A stretch of DNA of 64,000 nucleotides from an uncultured Prevotellaceae bacterium (GTDB lineage: Bacteria; Bacteroidota; Bacteroidia; Bacteroidales; Muribaculaceae): positions 1 through 64,000 of the forward strand of contig CAJLWM010000002.1 of assembly GCA_905210415.1 (NCBI GenBank), read 5' to 3'. Below are positions 1 through 7,523 of the stretch, in pieces. How positions within the stretch are numbered: the first letter of the stretch is position 1; each line of letters opens with the position of its first letter. The notes beneath the pieces are model-generated. The model was not told the origin of the DNA and searched no databases. It was given only the letters and a program-made list of their open reading frames with translations. Made by a program: the position numbers and the translations under genes.

Positions 1-898
1 CGTTTTTCTCGTCGGGCTGCATTTGTGCAAATGAGCGTCCGTCGGCTTCGTCAGGAATCCAGTGTGTGCCGTCTTTATGGCCGTATTGCAGGGTGGTGTA
101 GTCGGGGTAGCCCGGATACACCTTATCGCCATAGAGGAATGCCCAGTTAGTGGCGCTTGCTTCGCCGCGCTCGTTGCCCACCCAGCGGCAACCAGGACCA
201 CCATCGCTGAAGATGAGGGCTTGTGGCTGATTCTTGAGGATGTGAGCAAAGATTTTTGGAAAGTCGTAGTAGGTGCGACGGTCAATTTGGCGCATTTCGC
301 GAGAGCCGCCATAATATCCGTCACCGCCGTTTGCGCCATCGAGCCAGAACTCAAATATTTCGCCATAGCGAGTGGTGAGTTCCTCTATTTGCTTGTGATA
401 ATAGTCGAGGTAGGCAGGTGTGCCGTAGGTGGCAGCATTGCGGTCCCAAGGCGATAGGTAGAGGCCGAGTTTGAGTCCGTATTTGTCGCAGGCGGCACGC
501 AGTTCGCCCACCAAGTCGCCCTTACCGTTCTTATACGGGGTGTTGCGTATGCAATACTCGGTGAGTTGAGTTGGCCAAAGGCAGAATCCGTCGTGGTGCT
601 TGGTGGTGATGATCACGCCAGTCATGCCGGCAGCCTTGATGGTACGCACCCATTGCTCGCAGTCGAGGTTAGTGGGGTTGAATACCGACAAGTCGGTGTC
701 GCCGTAGCCCCATTCCTTGTCGGCAAAGGTGTTGAGGCCGAAGTGGATAAATGCGTAAGTTTCCATTTCGTGCCAAGCCAATTGATGCTCTGATGGCAGA
801 GGGCCTATGGCTTTTGGTGCAGCCACCTTAGTGGTGTTGCACGACATCAATGCGAAGCTTGTGGCAAGTATTGCTAATGCGCTTTTTTTCAATTTCAT
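1..898 (-). CDS. GH29 alpha-L-fucosidase, partial, lipoprotein, chimeric at window edge
   Basis: Reading from ATG at 898, the product starts with a lipoprotein signal (LMSC lipobox, Cys about residue 20), followed by a GH29 catalytic domain. Visible family motifs are HFGLNTF, the TTKHHDGFCLW block and WLDGANG, whose Asp187 is the expected nucleophile. It would remove alpha-linked fucose from host or dietary glycans at the cell surface. It follows the GH109-like gene by 14 bp, so the two are probably co-transcribed. The reading frame stays open to position 1, but the last 18 or so codons (positions 1-55) are an exact copy of rdgB (2675-2729) instead of the expected GH29 sequence after WIP-E-D. 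The real gene should be at least 150 residues longer. Confidence 0.88.
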   Translation of the reverse strand, partial: MKLKKSALAILATSFALMSCNTTKVAAPKAIGPLPSEHQLAWHEMETYAFIHFGLNTFADKEWGYGDTDLSVFNPTNLDCEQWVRTIKAAGMTGVIITTKHHDGFCLWPTQLTEYCIRNTPYKNGKGDLVGELRAACDKYGLKLGLYLSPWDRNAATYGTPAYLDYYHKQIEELTTRYGEIFEFWLDGANGGDGYYGGSREMRQIDRRTYYDFPKIFAHILKNQPQALIFSDGGPGCRWVGNERGEASATNWAFLYGDKVYPGYPDYTTLQYGHKDGTHWIPDEADGRSFAQMQPDEKN

Positions 899-912
899 TT
901 CAGAAGTTTTGG

Positions 913-2454
913 CTATTTTTTCTTAGATTTTTTTGCTTTGGCTTGTTGCTTTAGTGCTTGCGCTTTCAGCTCGGCAGTGCCTTGCTTGGCAGCGGCTTCA
1001 GCAGCGGCTTCTTGCTCTGGTGTGGCATAGGCGTGTTGATAGCCCTTCACATCATCCCAGTGACCGCGAGTGAAGTCGGGGATTTCTACAGGCGCGCAGC
1101 CGTTGTCCATCGATAGTGCACCGAGTTCGGCGAGGCAGCACCATTCAGCAAGGTCGTAAACGTCCATGTCGAGAGGTAGGCCGTTTTGTAGGCAGTATAC
1201 CAATCGGGCATCCATGATGAAGTCCATACCGCCGTGTCCGCCCACTTCTTTAGCCAACTTGCCGTATTTCTTGAGAATAGGGTGCTCGTACTTCTCAGAG
1301 ATAGCCTTGTGTTGCTCAGGCGACAGGAAGCTGTGTCCAGAGATGTTGTCGGCCTTAGGCATAGCGCCCTTTGCCACCAATTGGTTGCCGTCGATGGCAT
1401 AGCCTTCTACAGGATATTTGTTGGCAAAGCCCTTGGTGCCGGTGAGTTGATAAAGGCGGTTGTAGGGTTGTGGAGTCATGGTGTTGTGTTGGATTTCAAT
1501 CACCTTGCCGCCAGCAGTGCGCATAAGGGTGGTGGTGTGGTCGCCGTTGCGGAAGTTGTCGCAAGAGCCCTCGCGTTGTTGCACCAAATCCTTGCCGATT
1601 ACCGACTTGGTGTCCATAGCCACAAGAGTGGTCATGCGGTCGCCGCGGTGAATGTTGAGCGCTTGAGCCACAGGGCCAAGGCCGTGGGTGGCATACACGT
1701 CGCCGCGATTGTCGCGGTTGTAGCGCAAACGCCAGCCGAGTTTGTCGTTCTCGCCGTTTTTCCAATAAGCGTCCCAGAATGGGCTGAGGTCGTGTATGTA
1801 GGCGCCTTGAGCACGGATAATCTCGCCGAATACGCCTTGTTGTGCCATGTTCAGTGTGGTCATTTCAAACCAGTCGTAGCAGCAGTTCTCCAAAATCATG
1901 CAGTGCAGACGGTGTTTCTCGCTAAGGTTGATGAGTTCCCAGCATTGGTCGAGGTTCATAGCCGAAGGTACTTCTATTGCCACGTGCTTGCCGTTCTCGA
2001 GGGCGCACTTAGCTATAGGGAAGTGGTGATCCCAGTCGGCGCAGATGTATATGAGGTCGATGTCGCTACGTCGGCACATATCCACGTAGCCATATTCGCC
2101 GCTATAGATTGCAGCCTCAGGCAGACCTTGGTTGGTGAGATATTTTTGGCATTTTTCGGCACGGCTTTTCTCGTAGTCGCACAGAGCTACAGTGTGAGTG
2201 CCCGGAATATGGGCAAAGCGGTCTACGGCGTCTGGTCCGCGCATACCCAAGCCCGCAAAGCCCACGCGCACTACAGGCAACTTAGGTGTGGTAAGGTTGA
2301 TGACGTGCTTCTGACCCTCTGGGCGTTGAGGTACATCGGTCACGATAGTGTTGCCACGCCAGTGCCAGCCAGTGTTTGGTGACAAAGATTGTGCTTGCAT
2401 CGACACCGTGCATATGGTGATCAATGAGAGCAGGGAAATGATAAATCTCTTCAT
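913..2454 (-). CDS. GH109-like Gfo/Idh/MocA-family glycosidase
   Basis: A 513-residue protein with an N-terminal signal peptide (about 1-21), then a Rossmann fold with GFAGLGMRG at 65-73 for NAD binding and a Gfo/Idh/MocA C-terminal domain. The LENCCYDWFEMTTLNMA, THGLGP, GGHGGMD (about 405-411) and IPDFTRG stretches match the GH109 alpha-N-acetylgalactosaminidase family, which uses bound NAD in an elimination mechanism. The likely role is periplasmic removal of terminal GalNAc-type sugars, alongside the fucosidase downstream. The last 30 residues are an Ala/Lys-rich tail ending in KKSKKK, probably disordered. Other Gfo/Idh/MocA enzymes share the fold, so the exact substrate is inferred from family only. 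Confidence 0.85.
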   Translation of the reverse strand: MKRFIISLLSLITICTVSMQAQSLSPNTGWHWRGNTIVTDVPQRPEGQKHVINLTTPKLPVVRVGFAGLGMRGPDAVDRFAHIPGTHTVALCDYEKSRAEKCQKYLTNQGLPEAAIYSGEYGYVDMCRRSDIDLIYICADWDHHFPIAKCALENGKHVAIEVPSAMNLDQCWELINLSEKHRLHCMILENCCYDWFEMTTLNMAQQGVFGEIIRAQGAYIHDLSPFWDAYWKNGENDKLGWRLRYNRDNRGDVYATHGLGPVAQALNIHRGDRMTTLVAMDTKSVIGKDLVQQREGSCDNFRNGDHTTTLMRTAGGKVIEIQHNTMTPQPYNRLYQLTGTKGFANKYPVEGYAIDGNQLVAKGAMPKADNISGHSFLSPEQHKAISEKYEHPILKKYGKLAKEVGGHGGMDFIMDARLVYCLQNGLPLDMDVYDLAEWCCLAELGALSMDNGCAPVEIPDFTRGHWDDVKGYQHAYATPEQEAAAEAAAKQGTAELKAQALKQQAKAKKSKKK

Positions 2455-2538
2455 TATTGATATTGTTTAGTTGGTTGAAATATTTCGGTTATAGTTTATG
2501 AGTGTTAATCATCGATGAATTATGGTTGGGGATGAAAA

Positions 2539-2589
2539 TGCAACCATAAGTGGTTATAGTATCATAAGTCTAATATACTTATGGTTGCA
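2539..2589. promoter_or_regulatory. 12-bp inverted repeat overlapping the glycosidase promoter
   Basis: TGCAACCATAAG at 2539-2550 and its exact reverse complement CTTATGGTTGCA at 2578-2589 are separated by 27 bp. The right half-site touches the -7 box at 2588-2595 and the left lies in the predicted leader. A further partial half-site (TATGGTTG) is at 2521-2528. The geometry fits a regulator operator or a leader structure; which one is not shown by the sequence. Confidence 0.45.
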
Positions 2590-2595
2590 AATATA
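2588..2595 (-). promoter_or_regulatory. -7 box of the GH109/GH29 operon
   Basis: TATATTTG on the minus strand matches the Bacteroidota -7 consensus TAnnTTTG, about 130 bp upstream of the GH109 start. No clear -33 TTTG is seen. Confidence 0.5.
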
Positions 2596-2618
2596 ATGAT
2601 AATTGCTTGATGTGCCAA

Positions 2619-3197
2619 TTATTTAAGCAAAAAATCTATAAGAAGTCGTGTGGCTCTGCCGCGGTGGCTGATGGCGTTTTTCTCGTCGGGCTGCATTTGT
2701 GCAAATGAGCGTCCGTCGGCTTCGTCAGGTGCAAACACGCTGTCGTAGCCAAATCCGCCCTCGCCGCAGCGGCTGCTGAGGATTTTGCCTTTCACGATGC
2801 CCTCAAAGGTATGGGTCTCGCCAGCCTGACACAGTGCTATGCAGGTGCGGAATTGTGCCGAGCGGTCGGTTTTGCCTTTGAGGTTGCTCAGCAGCAGGTC
2901 GATGTTGTTCTCGCTGTTGCAGTCTTCGCCGGCATAGCGAGCCGAGCGCACGCCAGGAGCTCCGTTCAAGGCAGCCACTTCCAATCCGGTGTCGTCGGCG
3001 AAGCAGTCATATCCGTAGTGTTCCTTGATGTAGTTGGCTTTAATCAGGGCGTTGCCCTCGATGGTGTCGGCTGTTTCGGCAATGTCTTCGTGGCAACCGA
3101 TGTCCGACAGGCTGAGCACATTGAGTTGGCCCGACGCAATTTCTCGCAATTCTCGCAGTTTGTGTACATTGTTGGTGGCAAACACGATATCTCTCAT
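2619..3197 (-). CDS. rdgB: Non-canonical purine NTP pyrophosphatase (RdgB/HAM1)
   Basis: 192 residues from ATG at 3197, the usual length for the RdgB/HAM1 family that hydrolyses dITP, dXTP and ITP to monophosphates and keeps them out of DNA. Family motifs are the N-terminal FATNNVHK block, FADDTGLEV, PGVRSARYAG, GEGGFGYDSVF and the C-terminal ISHRGRA. The frame is open further upstream to 3404, but that extension runs into the dispersed repeat at 3241-3432 and is not family sequence, so 3197 is the better start. Positions 2675-2729 of this gene are duplicated exactly at 1-55. Confidence 0.95.
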   Translation of the reverse strand: MRDIVFATNNVHKLRELREIASGQLNVLSLSDIGCHEDIAETADTIEGNALIKANYIKEHYGYDCFADDTGLEVAALNGAPGVRSARYAGEDCNSENNIDLLLSNLKGKTDRSAQFRTCIALCQAGETHTFEGIVKGKILSSRCGEGGFGYDSVFAPDEADGRSFAQMQPDEKNAISHRGRATRLLIDFLLK

Positions 3198-3240
3198 ATC
3201 TTGATTTGTTTTTTGGTGTAGTGAATAAGTGTGTGCGCAG

Positions 3241-3432
3241 ATAAACCCAAATCGGTCATTAGGCCGTAAATGTAAGATTTTCCTACTGCTTGGAGTCTTT
3301 CGTTTTTTATAAGGCATCATTTGCTTGTTTTTAATTCGCAATAGCCTGCTATTACTCATTAAAAAGGCAAACAAAATCTGCGCGTATAAAATTCCGAAAT
3401 CCATCCAAGCCCTAATGCCCGAATTGGGATAA
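3241..3432 (+). repeat. Dispersed ~190-bp inverted-repeat element, copy A
   Basis: The element is flanked by ATAA at 3241-3244 and ATAA at 3429-3432. The ends are ACCCAAATCGGTCATTAGG and its imperfect inverse CCTAATGCCCGAATTGGG. The interior carries the family hallmarks: TACTGCTTGG, GTCTTTCGTTTTTTATAAGG, TTTTTAATTCGC and the small hairpin AATAGC-nn-GCTATT. It lies between the divergent rdgB and xerD genes. Same orientation as copies B, C and E. Confidence 0.85.
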
Positions 3433-3466
3433 AGCGCACTCTATGCAAAATTACAACAAATTTTGC

Positions 3467-3474
3467 TAAATTTG
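3467..3474 (+). promoter_or_regulatory. -7 box of xerD
   Basis: TAAATTTG, a full match to TAnnTTTG, ends only 7 bp before the xerD ATG. The mRNA would have almost no leader. Confidence 0.5.
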
Positions 3475-3481
3475 CGAGAGT

Positions 3482-4396
3482 ATGACTCAGATTACATCCA
3501 TATCACATCTCAAAGAGGGCTTCAATGCTTACCTTGCCTTGCAACGTGGGCTGAGCAGCAACACCGTGGAGAGTTATAGCCGCGATGTGGATAAACTGTT
3601 GCGATATATCGCCGAGGAGGGAATAGAGCTGCGCGATGTCGACGAGCCGTGCCTTGAGCAGTTTGTGTGTACGCTCATCGACCTTGGCGTGGTGCCACGC
3701 ACTCAGGCGCGCATCATATCGGGCGTGAAGAGTTTTTTCAAGTATTTGAAGATGGAGGGTTACGTTGTGAAAAACCCTACTCGATTATTGCCAACGCCAA
3801 AGATTGGGCGCTTCTTGCCCGATGTGCTGAGTGTGGAGGAAATAGATGAGATGATAGAAATGATAGATATGTCTACCACTGAGGGTATTCGCAACCATGC
3901 CATTATTGAGACGATGTATGGCTGCGGACTGCGAGTGAGCGAACTGATAGGGCTGCGTATGTCGCAGGTGTTTGCCGACGACGGATATGTGGTGGTGGAG
4001 GGCAAGGGCGACAAGCAGCGCCTTGTGCCAATCTCCGATGAGGCTTTGCAGTGCATTGCCGCTTATCGCGAGGAGGTGCGTGATCACATGGTGGTGAAGC
4101 CTGGCAACGAAGACATTCTCTTCCTTAATCGTCGAGGCAGTGCGCTCACGCGGCAGATGGTGTTTATTATCATTAAGGACCTTTGCGAGTTGGCTGGAAT
4201 AAAGAAAAAGGTGAGCCCGCACACGCTTCGCCATAGTTTTGCCACTCACTTGCTTGAAGGTGGTGCCAATCTGCGAGCCATACAGCAGATGCTGGGACAT
4301 GAATCGATAGTCACCACTGAGATATATGTGCATATCGACCGCAGCGCTTTGCGCAAAGAGATACTCCTGCATCATCCGCGCAACAATCGTGGCTGA
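3482..4396 (+). CDS. xerD: Site-specific tyrosine recombinase XerD-like
   Basis: A 304-residue tyrosine recombinase with an N-terminal SAM-like core-binding domain (about 1-100) and a catalytic domain. The catalytic set is complete: R151 in GLRVSEL, K175 in GKGDKQ, H247 and R250 in HTLRHSF, H273 in LGHES and nucleophile Y282 in TEIYVH. Length and motifs fit the housekeeping XerD partner that resolves chromosome dimers at dif, rather than a phage integrase. It is notable that directly oriented copies A and B of the dispersed element lie immediately on both sides of it. Confidence 0.92.
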   Translation: MTQITSISHLKEGFNAYLALQRGLSSNTVESYSRDVDKLLRYIAEEGIELRDVDEPCLEQFVCTLIDLGVVPRTQARIISGVKSFFKYLKMEGYVVKNPTRLLPTPKIGRFLPDVLSVEEIDEMIEMIDMSTTEGIRNHAIIETMYGCGLRVSELIGLRMSQVFADDGYVVVEGKGDKQRLVPISDEALQCIAAYREEVRDHMVVKPGNEDILFLNRRGSALTRQMVFIIIKDLCELAGIKKKVSPHTLRHSFATHLLEGGANLRAIQQMLGHESIVTTEIYVHIDRSALRKEILLHHPRNNRG

Positions 4397-4459
4397 AATG
4401 GGTGGGTTGCGTAGCACTGGTGGTTGCTTTGCACGGCAATTTGCGCTAACTTTGCTGAT

Positions 4460-4652
4460 ATAAACCCAAATTGGTCATTAGGACGTAAATGTAGTGATTT
4501 TTCTACTGCTTAGCGTCTTTCGATTTTTATAAGGCATCTTTTGCTTGTTTTTAATTCGCAATAGCTTGCTATTACTCATTAAAAAAGCAATCAAAATCTG
4601 CTCTTCTAAAATCTCGATATCCATCCAAGCCCTAATGCCCGAATTGGGATAA
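4460..4652 (+). repeat. Dispersed ~190-bp inverted-repeat element, copy B
   Basis: Flanked by ATAA at 4460-4463 and ATAA at 4649-4652. Same order of internal motifs as copy A, including the hairpin AATAGC-TT-GCTATT. It lies between xerD and the metallophosphatase gene, whose start is 25 bp downstream. Confidence 0.85.
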
Positions 4653-4677
4653 ACCGTAAAAACAAATAATAATAGAA

Positions 4678-5694
4678 ATGAGAAATACTACTATTCGCAT
4701 AGCTTTTGCTATGGTTATGCTGCTGCTTGGCGTTTCGGCTTGGGCACAGCAATTGCAGTTTGATAAAAACGGAAAATTCAAAATCGTGCAGTTCACCGAC
4801 GTGCATTGGCGTCCGGGAAATCCAAACTCCGACATTGCTGCTGAAAACATTGCCAGCGTGCTCGATGCTGAGAAACCCGATTTGGTGGTAATCACTGGCG
4901 ACATTATCTTTGGCTCGCCAGCCAAAACGTGTCTTGACAAGACTTTGAAGCCGATTATCGACCGCAAGGTGCCATTTGCCATCACTTATGGCAATCACGA
5001 TGCCGAGAGCGATTGGACTCCTCGCCAGATTCTCGACTACCTCATCACTTTGCCGGGCAATCTCACTACTACCACTGAGGGGCTTTCGGGTGTAACCAAC
5101 TATTTGCTTTCGGTGAAATCATCTACCGATAAGAAGAAAGACGCAGCGTTGCTCTATGTGCTCGACAGCCATCAATATTCACAGGAGAAAGACCTTACCG
5201 ATGGCTACGATTGGGTGAAATTCGACCAAATAGAATGGTATCGCCGCGAGAGCGCAGCGCACAAGGCTGCCAATGGCGGTGTGCCTGTGCCATCGTTGGC
5301 ATTTATGCATATCCCAGTGCCTGAGTATGCCGAGGCTGCTTGCGATCCAAACACATTGCTCATCGGCACGCGCAAGGAGGCTTCTTGTAATCCTAAAATC
5401 AACACCGGCCTGTTCGCAGCCATGCTGCTCGGACGCGACGTGATGGGTATGTTTGTAGGTCACGACCATGTTAACGATTACCTCTGCGATTGGAAGGGCA
5501 TGGTGCTTGCTTACGGCCGCTATTCTGGCGGACACACTGTGTATCACGACATTCAGGGCGACAATGGTGCTCGCGTGATAGTGCTCACTGAGGGCGTGCG
5601 CGGATTTGACACTTGGATACGTCTGCGCATCGGCAACAAAAAAATCAACGAGGTGAAATATCCTACCGATTTCCTTCGCTCAGGCGACGAATAA
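4678..5694 (+). CDS. Secreted calcineurin-like metallophosphatase
   Basis: 338 residues with a Sec signal peptide (about 1-23, ending SAWAQ). The metallophosphoesterase motifs are in order: D41-V-H43 in QFTDVHW, G-D75 in VITGDIIF, GNHD at 105-108, the MHIPVPEY histidine, and GHDHVND near the C-terminus. The last is the Gx H-x-H block of two-metal phosphoesterases. The closest general class is the Dcr2-like purple-acid-type phosphatases found in Bacteroidetes; the substrate cannot be read from sequence. The stop codon overlaps the 4-bp flank of a short palindrome (5691-5710) and a strong terminator follows. Confidence 0.85.
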   Translation: MRNTTIRIAFAMVMLLLGVSAWAQQLQFDKNGKFKIVQFTDVHWRPGNPNSDIAAENIASVLDAEKPDLVVITGDIIFGSPAKTCLDKTLKPIIDRKVPFAITYGNHDAESDWTPRQILDYLITLPGNLTTTTEGLSGVTNYLLSVKSSTDKKKDAALLYVLDSHQYSQEKDLTDGYDWVKFDQIEWYRRESAAHKAANGGVPVPSLAFMHIPVPEYAEAACDPNTLLIGTRKEASCNPKINTGLFAAMLLGRDVMGMFVGHDHVNDYLCDWKGMVLAYGRYSGGHTVYHDIQGDNGARVIVLTEGVRGFDTWIRLRIGNKKINEVKYPTDFLRSGDE

Positions 5695-5710
5695 ACCCGA
5701 ATCGGGATAA
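5691..5710. repeat. Minimal palindromic form of the dispersed element
   Basis: ATAA, then ACCCGAATCGGG, then ATAA. The 12-bp centre looks like the two outer ends of the ~190-bp element joined without any interior, and the flanking word is the same one found beside copies A and B. The left flank supplies the TAA stop of the metallophosphatase gene. Confidence 0.5.
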
Positions 5711-5750
5711 ACGAAGTATATTAGCGCGGCAGATGCCGCAAATTATATAG

Positions 5751-5792
5751 CCCGCCGTGGGGACATTCGGAGTCTCTCTGGCGGGTTTTTAT
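5751..5792 (+). terminator. Rho-independent terminator after the metallophosphatase
   Basis: CCCGCC at 5751-5756 pairs with GGCGGG at 5780-5785 and is followed by a T run. It lies between convergent genes. Confidence 0.7.
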
Positions 5793-5794
5793 TG

Positions 5795-6487
5795 CTACAA
5801 TAGAGGTGCGAAAAATGGGGCTGCTATCACGGTGATGATACCGCACACCACTATTGAGAGGCTACTCATAGAGCCTTCTATCGGGCCGAGCTCCATTGCT
5901 TTGGCAGTTCCGATGGCATGTGCCGACGAGCCGAGGGCTATGCCTCGTGCTATAGGGTCGGTGATACGCAGTAGTTTCAGCCATTTCTCGGCGAAGATGC
6001 CGCCTATCACACCGGTGATGATGATTACAGCCACAGATATCGACACGTAGCCGCCAAGTTCCTCGCACACGCTTATGCCGATGGCTGTGGTGATGGATTT
6101 AGGCAGGAAGGTGACGTAGGATGCGTGGTCGAGGTGAAGGAGCATGGCGAGCAGTAGCACTATGCAAAGGCTCGATAGCACGCCCGACACTATGCCTGCC
6201 ATCACGGCGCGCATGTTTTGCTTCAGCAAGTCGATTTGTTGATATAGAGGCACTGCGAGGCAGATGGTGGATGGGGTGAGCAGATAGGTGATTAAGTCAG
6301 CGCTTTGGTTGTAGCTTTCGTAGCTGACACCGAGCAGCGAAATGGCGGCAATCACAAGCACAATCGACACAAACAGTGGGTTGACAAACGACCATCCGGT
6401 GATACGTTTCAGATACATGCCTATGCCGTAAGAGCCGAGGCTTATCACTACTCCGAAGTATATTGAGTTTTCAAACAGATTATTCAT
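5795..6487 (-). CDS. lrgB: LrgB-family membrane protein
   Basis: 230 residues, almost entirely hydrophobic, with the LrgB/YohK family pattern: GIGMYLKRITG near the N-terminus, LLTPSTICLAVPLY in the middle, then FLPKSITTAIGISV, and RGIALGSSAHAIGTAKA near the C-terminus. The family pairs with LrgA and has been linked to holin-like control of murein hydrolases or to transport of small organic acids. Its start overlaps the end of lrgA by 8 bp, which indicates translational coupling. Function in this organism is inferred from the family. Confidence 0.88.
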   Translation of the reverse strand: MNNLFENSIYFGVVISLGSYGIGMYLKRITGWSFVNPLFVSIVLVIAAISLLGVSYESYNQSADLITYLLTPSTICLAVPLYQQIDLLKQNMRAVMAGIVSGVLSSLCIVLLLAMLLHLDHASYVTFLPKSITTAIGISVCEELGGYVSISVAVIIITGVIGGIFAEKWLKLLRITDPIARGIALGSSAHAIGTAKAMELGPIEGSMSSLSIVVCGIITVIAAPFFAPLL

Positions 6488-6845
6488 TTGATGCGCCCTC
6501 CTTGTGTCGCTGTATTACGTATTGTGTGATTAATCCTGCCACGCCCATCACCACGAATGTGCTGACGAAAGTGATTACCGAGTAGCTCAAGAGTGATTGG
6601 CTGATAAGGTGCCACGAATTCACCAGGCCTACTGCCGATGGAATGAACAGTGCCGGCATAATGGCAATGAGAAAAACGCTCACCTCGCGTATCTGGCGCA
6701 CTTTTATCACTCCGAAGTGCATGGCAGAGAAGAGCAGCACTATGCCGTAGATGCTGGCTGGTATGGGCAGTGAGATGAAGTAGTGCAGCAGTTCGCCCAC
6801 AAACGATATTGCTGCTATTATAAGAAATTGAAATAGATATTTCAT
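6480..6845 (-). CDS. lrgA: CidA/LrgA-family membrane protein
   Basis: 121 residues with four predicted membrane helices and the LrgA hallmark P-IPASIYGIVLLF near residues 27-40, followed by LFIPSAVGL. It is the small partner of the LrgB protein encoded immediately downstream with overlapping ends. The pair forms a membrane complex in other bacteria. Confidence 0.87.
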   Translation of the reverse strand: MKYLFQFLIIAAISFVGELLHYFISLPIPASIYGIVLLFSAMHFGVIKVRQIREVSVFLIAIMPALFIPSAVGLVNSWHLISQSLLSYSVITFVSTFVVMGVAGLITQYVIQRHKEGASNE

Positions 6846-6900
6846 ACTGTGTAGATTGTAGTTTCTTTTTTTATTCTCTGAAGTTGTTTGATTCAGTGTG

Positions 6901-7482
6901 TTATTTCGCGGCTTTACCCGTTTGCTCTATATACTGAGCTATAAGTTGGCTGGTGTGTTCCCATCCAAGTCGGCAGCTGTCGATGCAGAGATCGTAGTCG
7001 TTGGCATCGCCCCAAGTGAGACCGGTGTAGTATTTGTGGTAACAAGCGCGGCAGTCGTCGGTGTCGTTCACCACTTGTTCGGCATTAAAGAGATTGACTT
7101 GCTCTTCCTCGGCAGTGTTGGCAATGCGCTGAGTCTTGTCTCCTTTGAGAAACACCGACACCAGATCGCCGCGGTTGGCGAAGATGCTATTGCCGCATCG
7201 GCCGATGATTATGCAGTCTTGATCGCCGATAAGGCGGTTGAAGGCCTTGTTGAATCGCTGTTTCACGTCGTCGCTTGCCTCGGCATTGTCGCTGAGAGCC
7301 ATAATGAAATCGTCGACCGGGCGTTCTTCGAAGAAATAACGCATCTCATCGAGAATGCCTTTTTGCTTAGCGAGGTCGAAAAGCATCTGGCGAGTGTAAA
7401 GCACCAGATTGAATTGTGATGCGAGCAGTTCGCCCACATGCACTGCGCCACATCCACATTGGCGCGCAATAGTGATAATCAT
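6901..7482 (-). CDS. Cytidylate kinase-like family protein
   Basis: 193 residues of the cytidylate-kinase-like (AAK-type, Cytidylate_kin2) family. The N-terminal MIITIARQCGCGAVHVGELLA corresponds to the P-loop region, usually GRQ-GSGG in relatives; here it is degenerate, with Cys residues in place of Gly/Ser. The IIIGRCGNSIF block at about 91-101 is the second conserved motif. Relatives are thought to be nucleotide or small-molecule kinases of unknown substrate. It is a single gene between lrgA and the MBOAT gene. Confidence 0.75.
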   Translation of the reverse strand: MIITIARQCGCGAVHVGELLASQFNLVLYTRQMLFDLAKQKGILDEMRYFFEERPVDDFIMALSDNAEASDDVKQRFNKAFNRLIGDQDCIIIGRCGNSIFANRGDLVSVFLKGDKTQRIANTAEEEQVNLFNAEQVVNDTDDCRACYHKYYTGLTWGDANDYDLCIDSCRLGWEHTSQLIAQYIEQTGKAAK

Positions 7483-7523
7483 AACCTAAATATATAATTG
7501 TGTGAGAGTGATGGTGCTACTGT

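Noticed and set aside
1234..2382. Long plus-strand open frame (382 codons) opposite the GH109-like gene
   Set aside because: It lies entirely antisense to a gene with clear family motifs, and its translation has no recognisable domain; long shadows are expected with this codon usage.
3197..3404. N-terminal extension of RdgB and the recurring reading frame inside the dispersed elements
   Set aside because: The frame (containing KKRKTPSS) recurs because the DNA element recurs; it opens and closes differently in each copy and has no start signal of its own.
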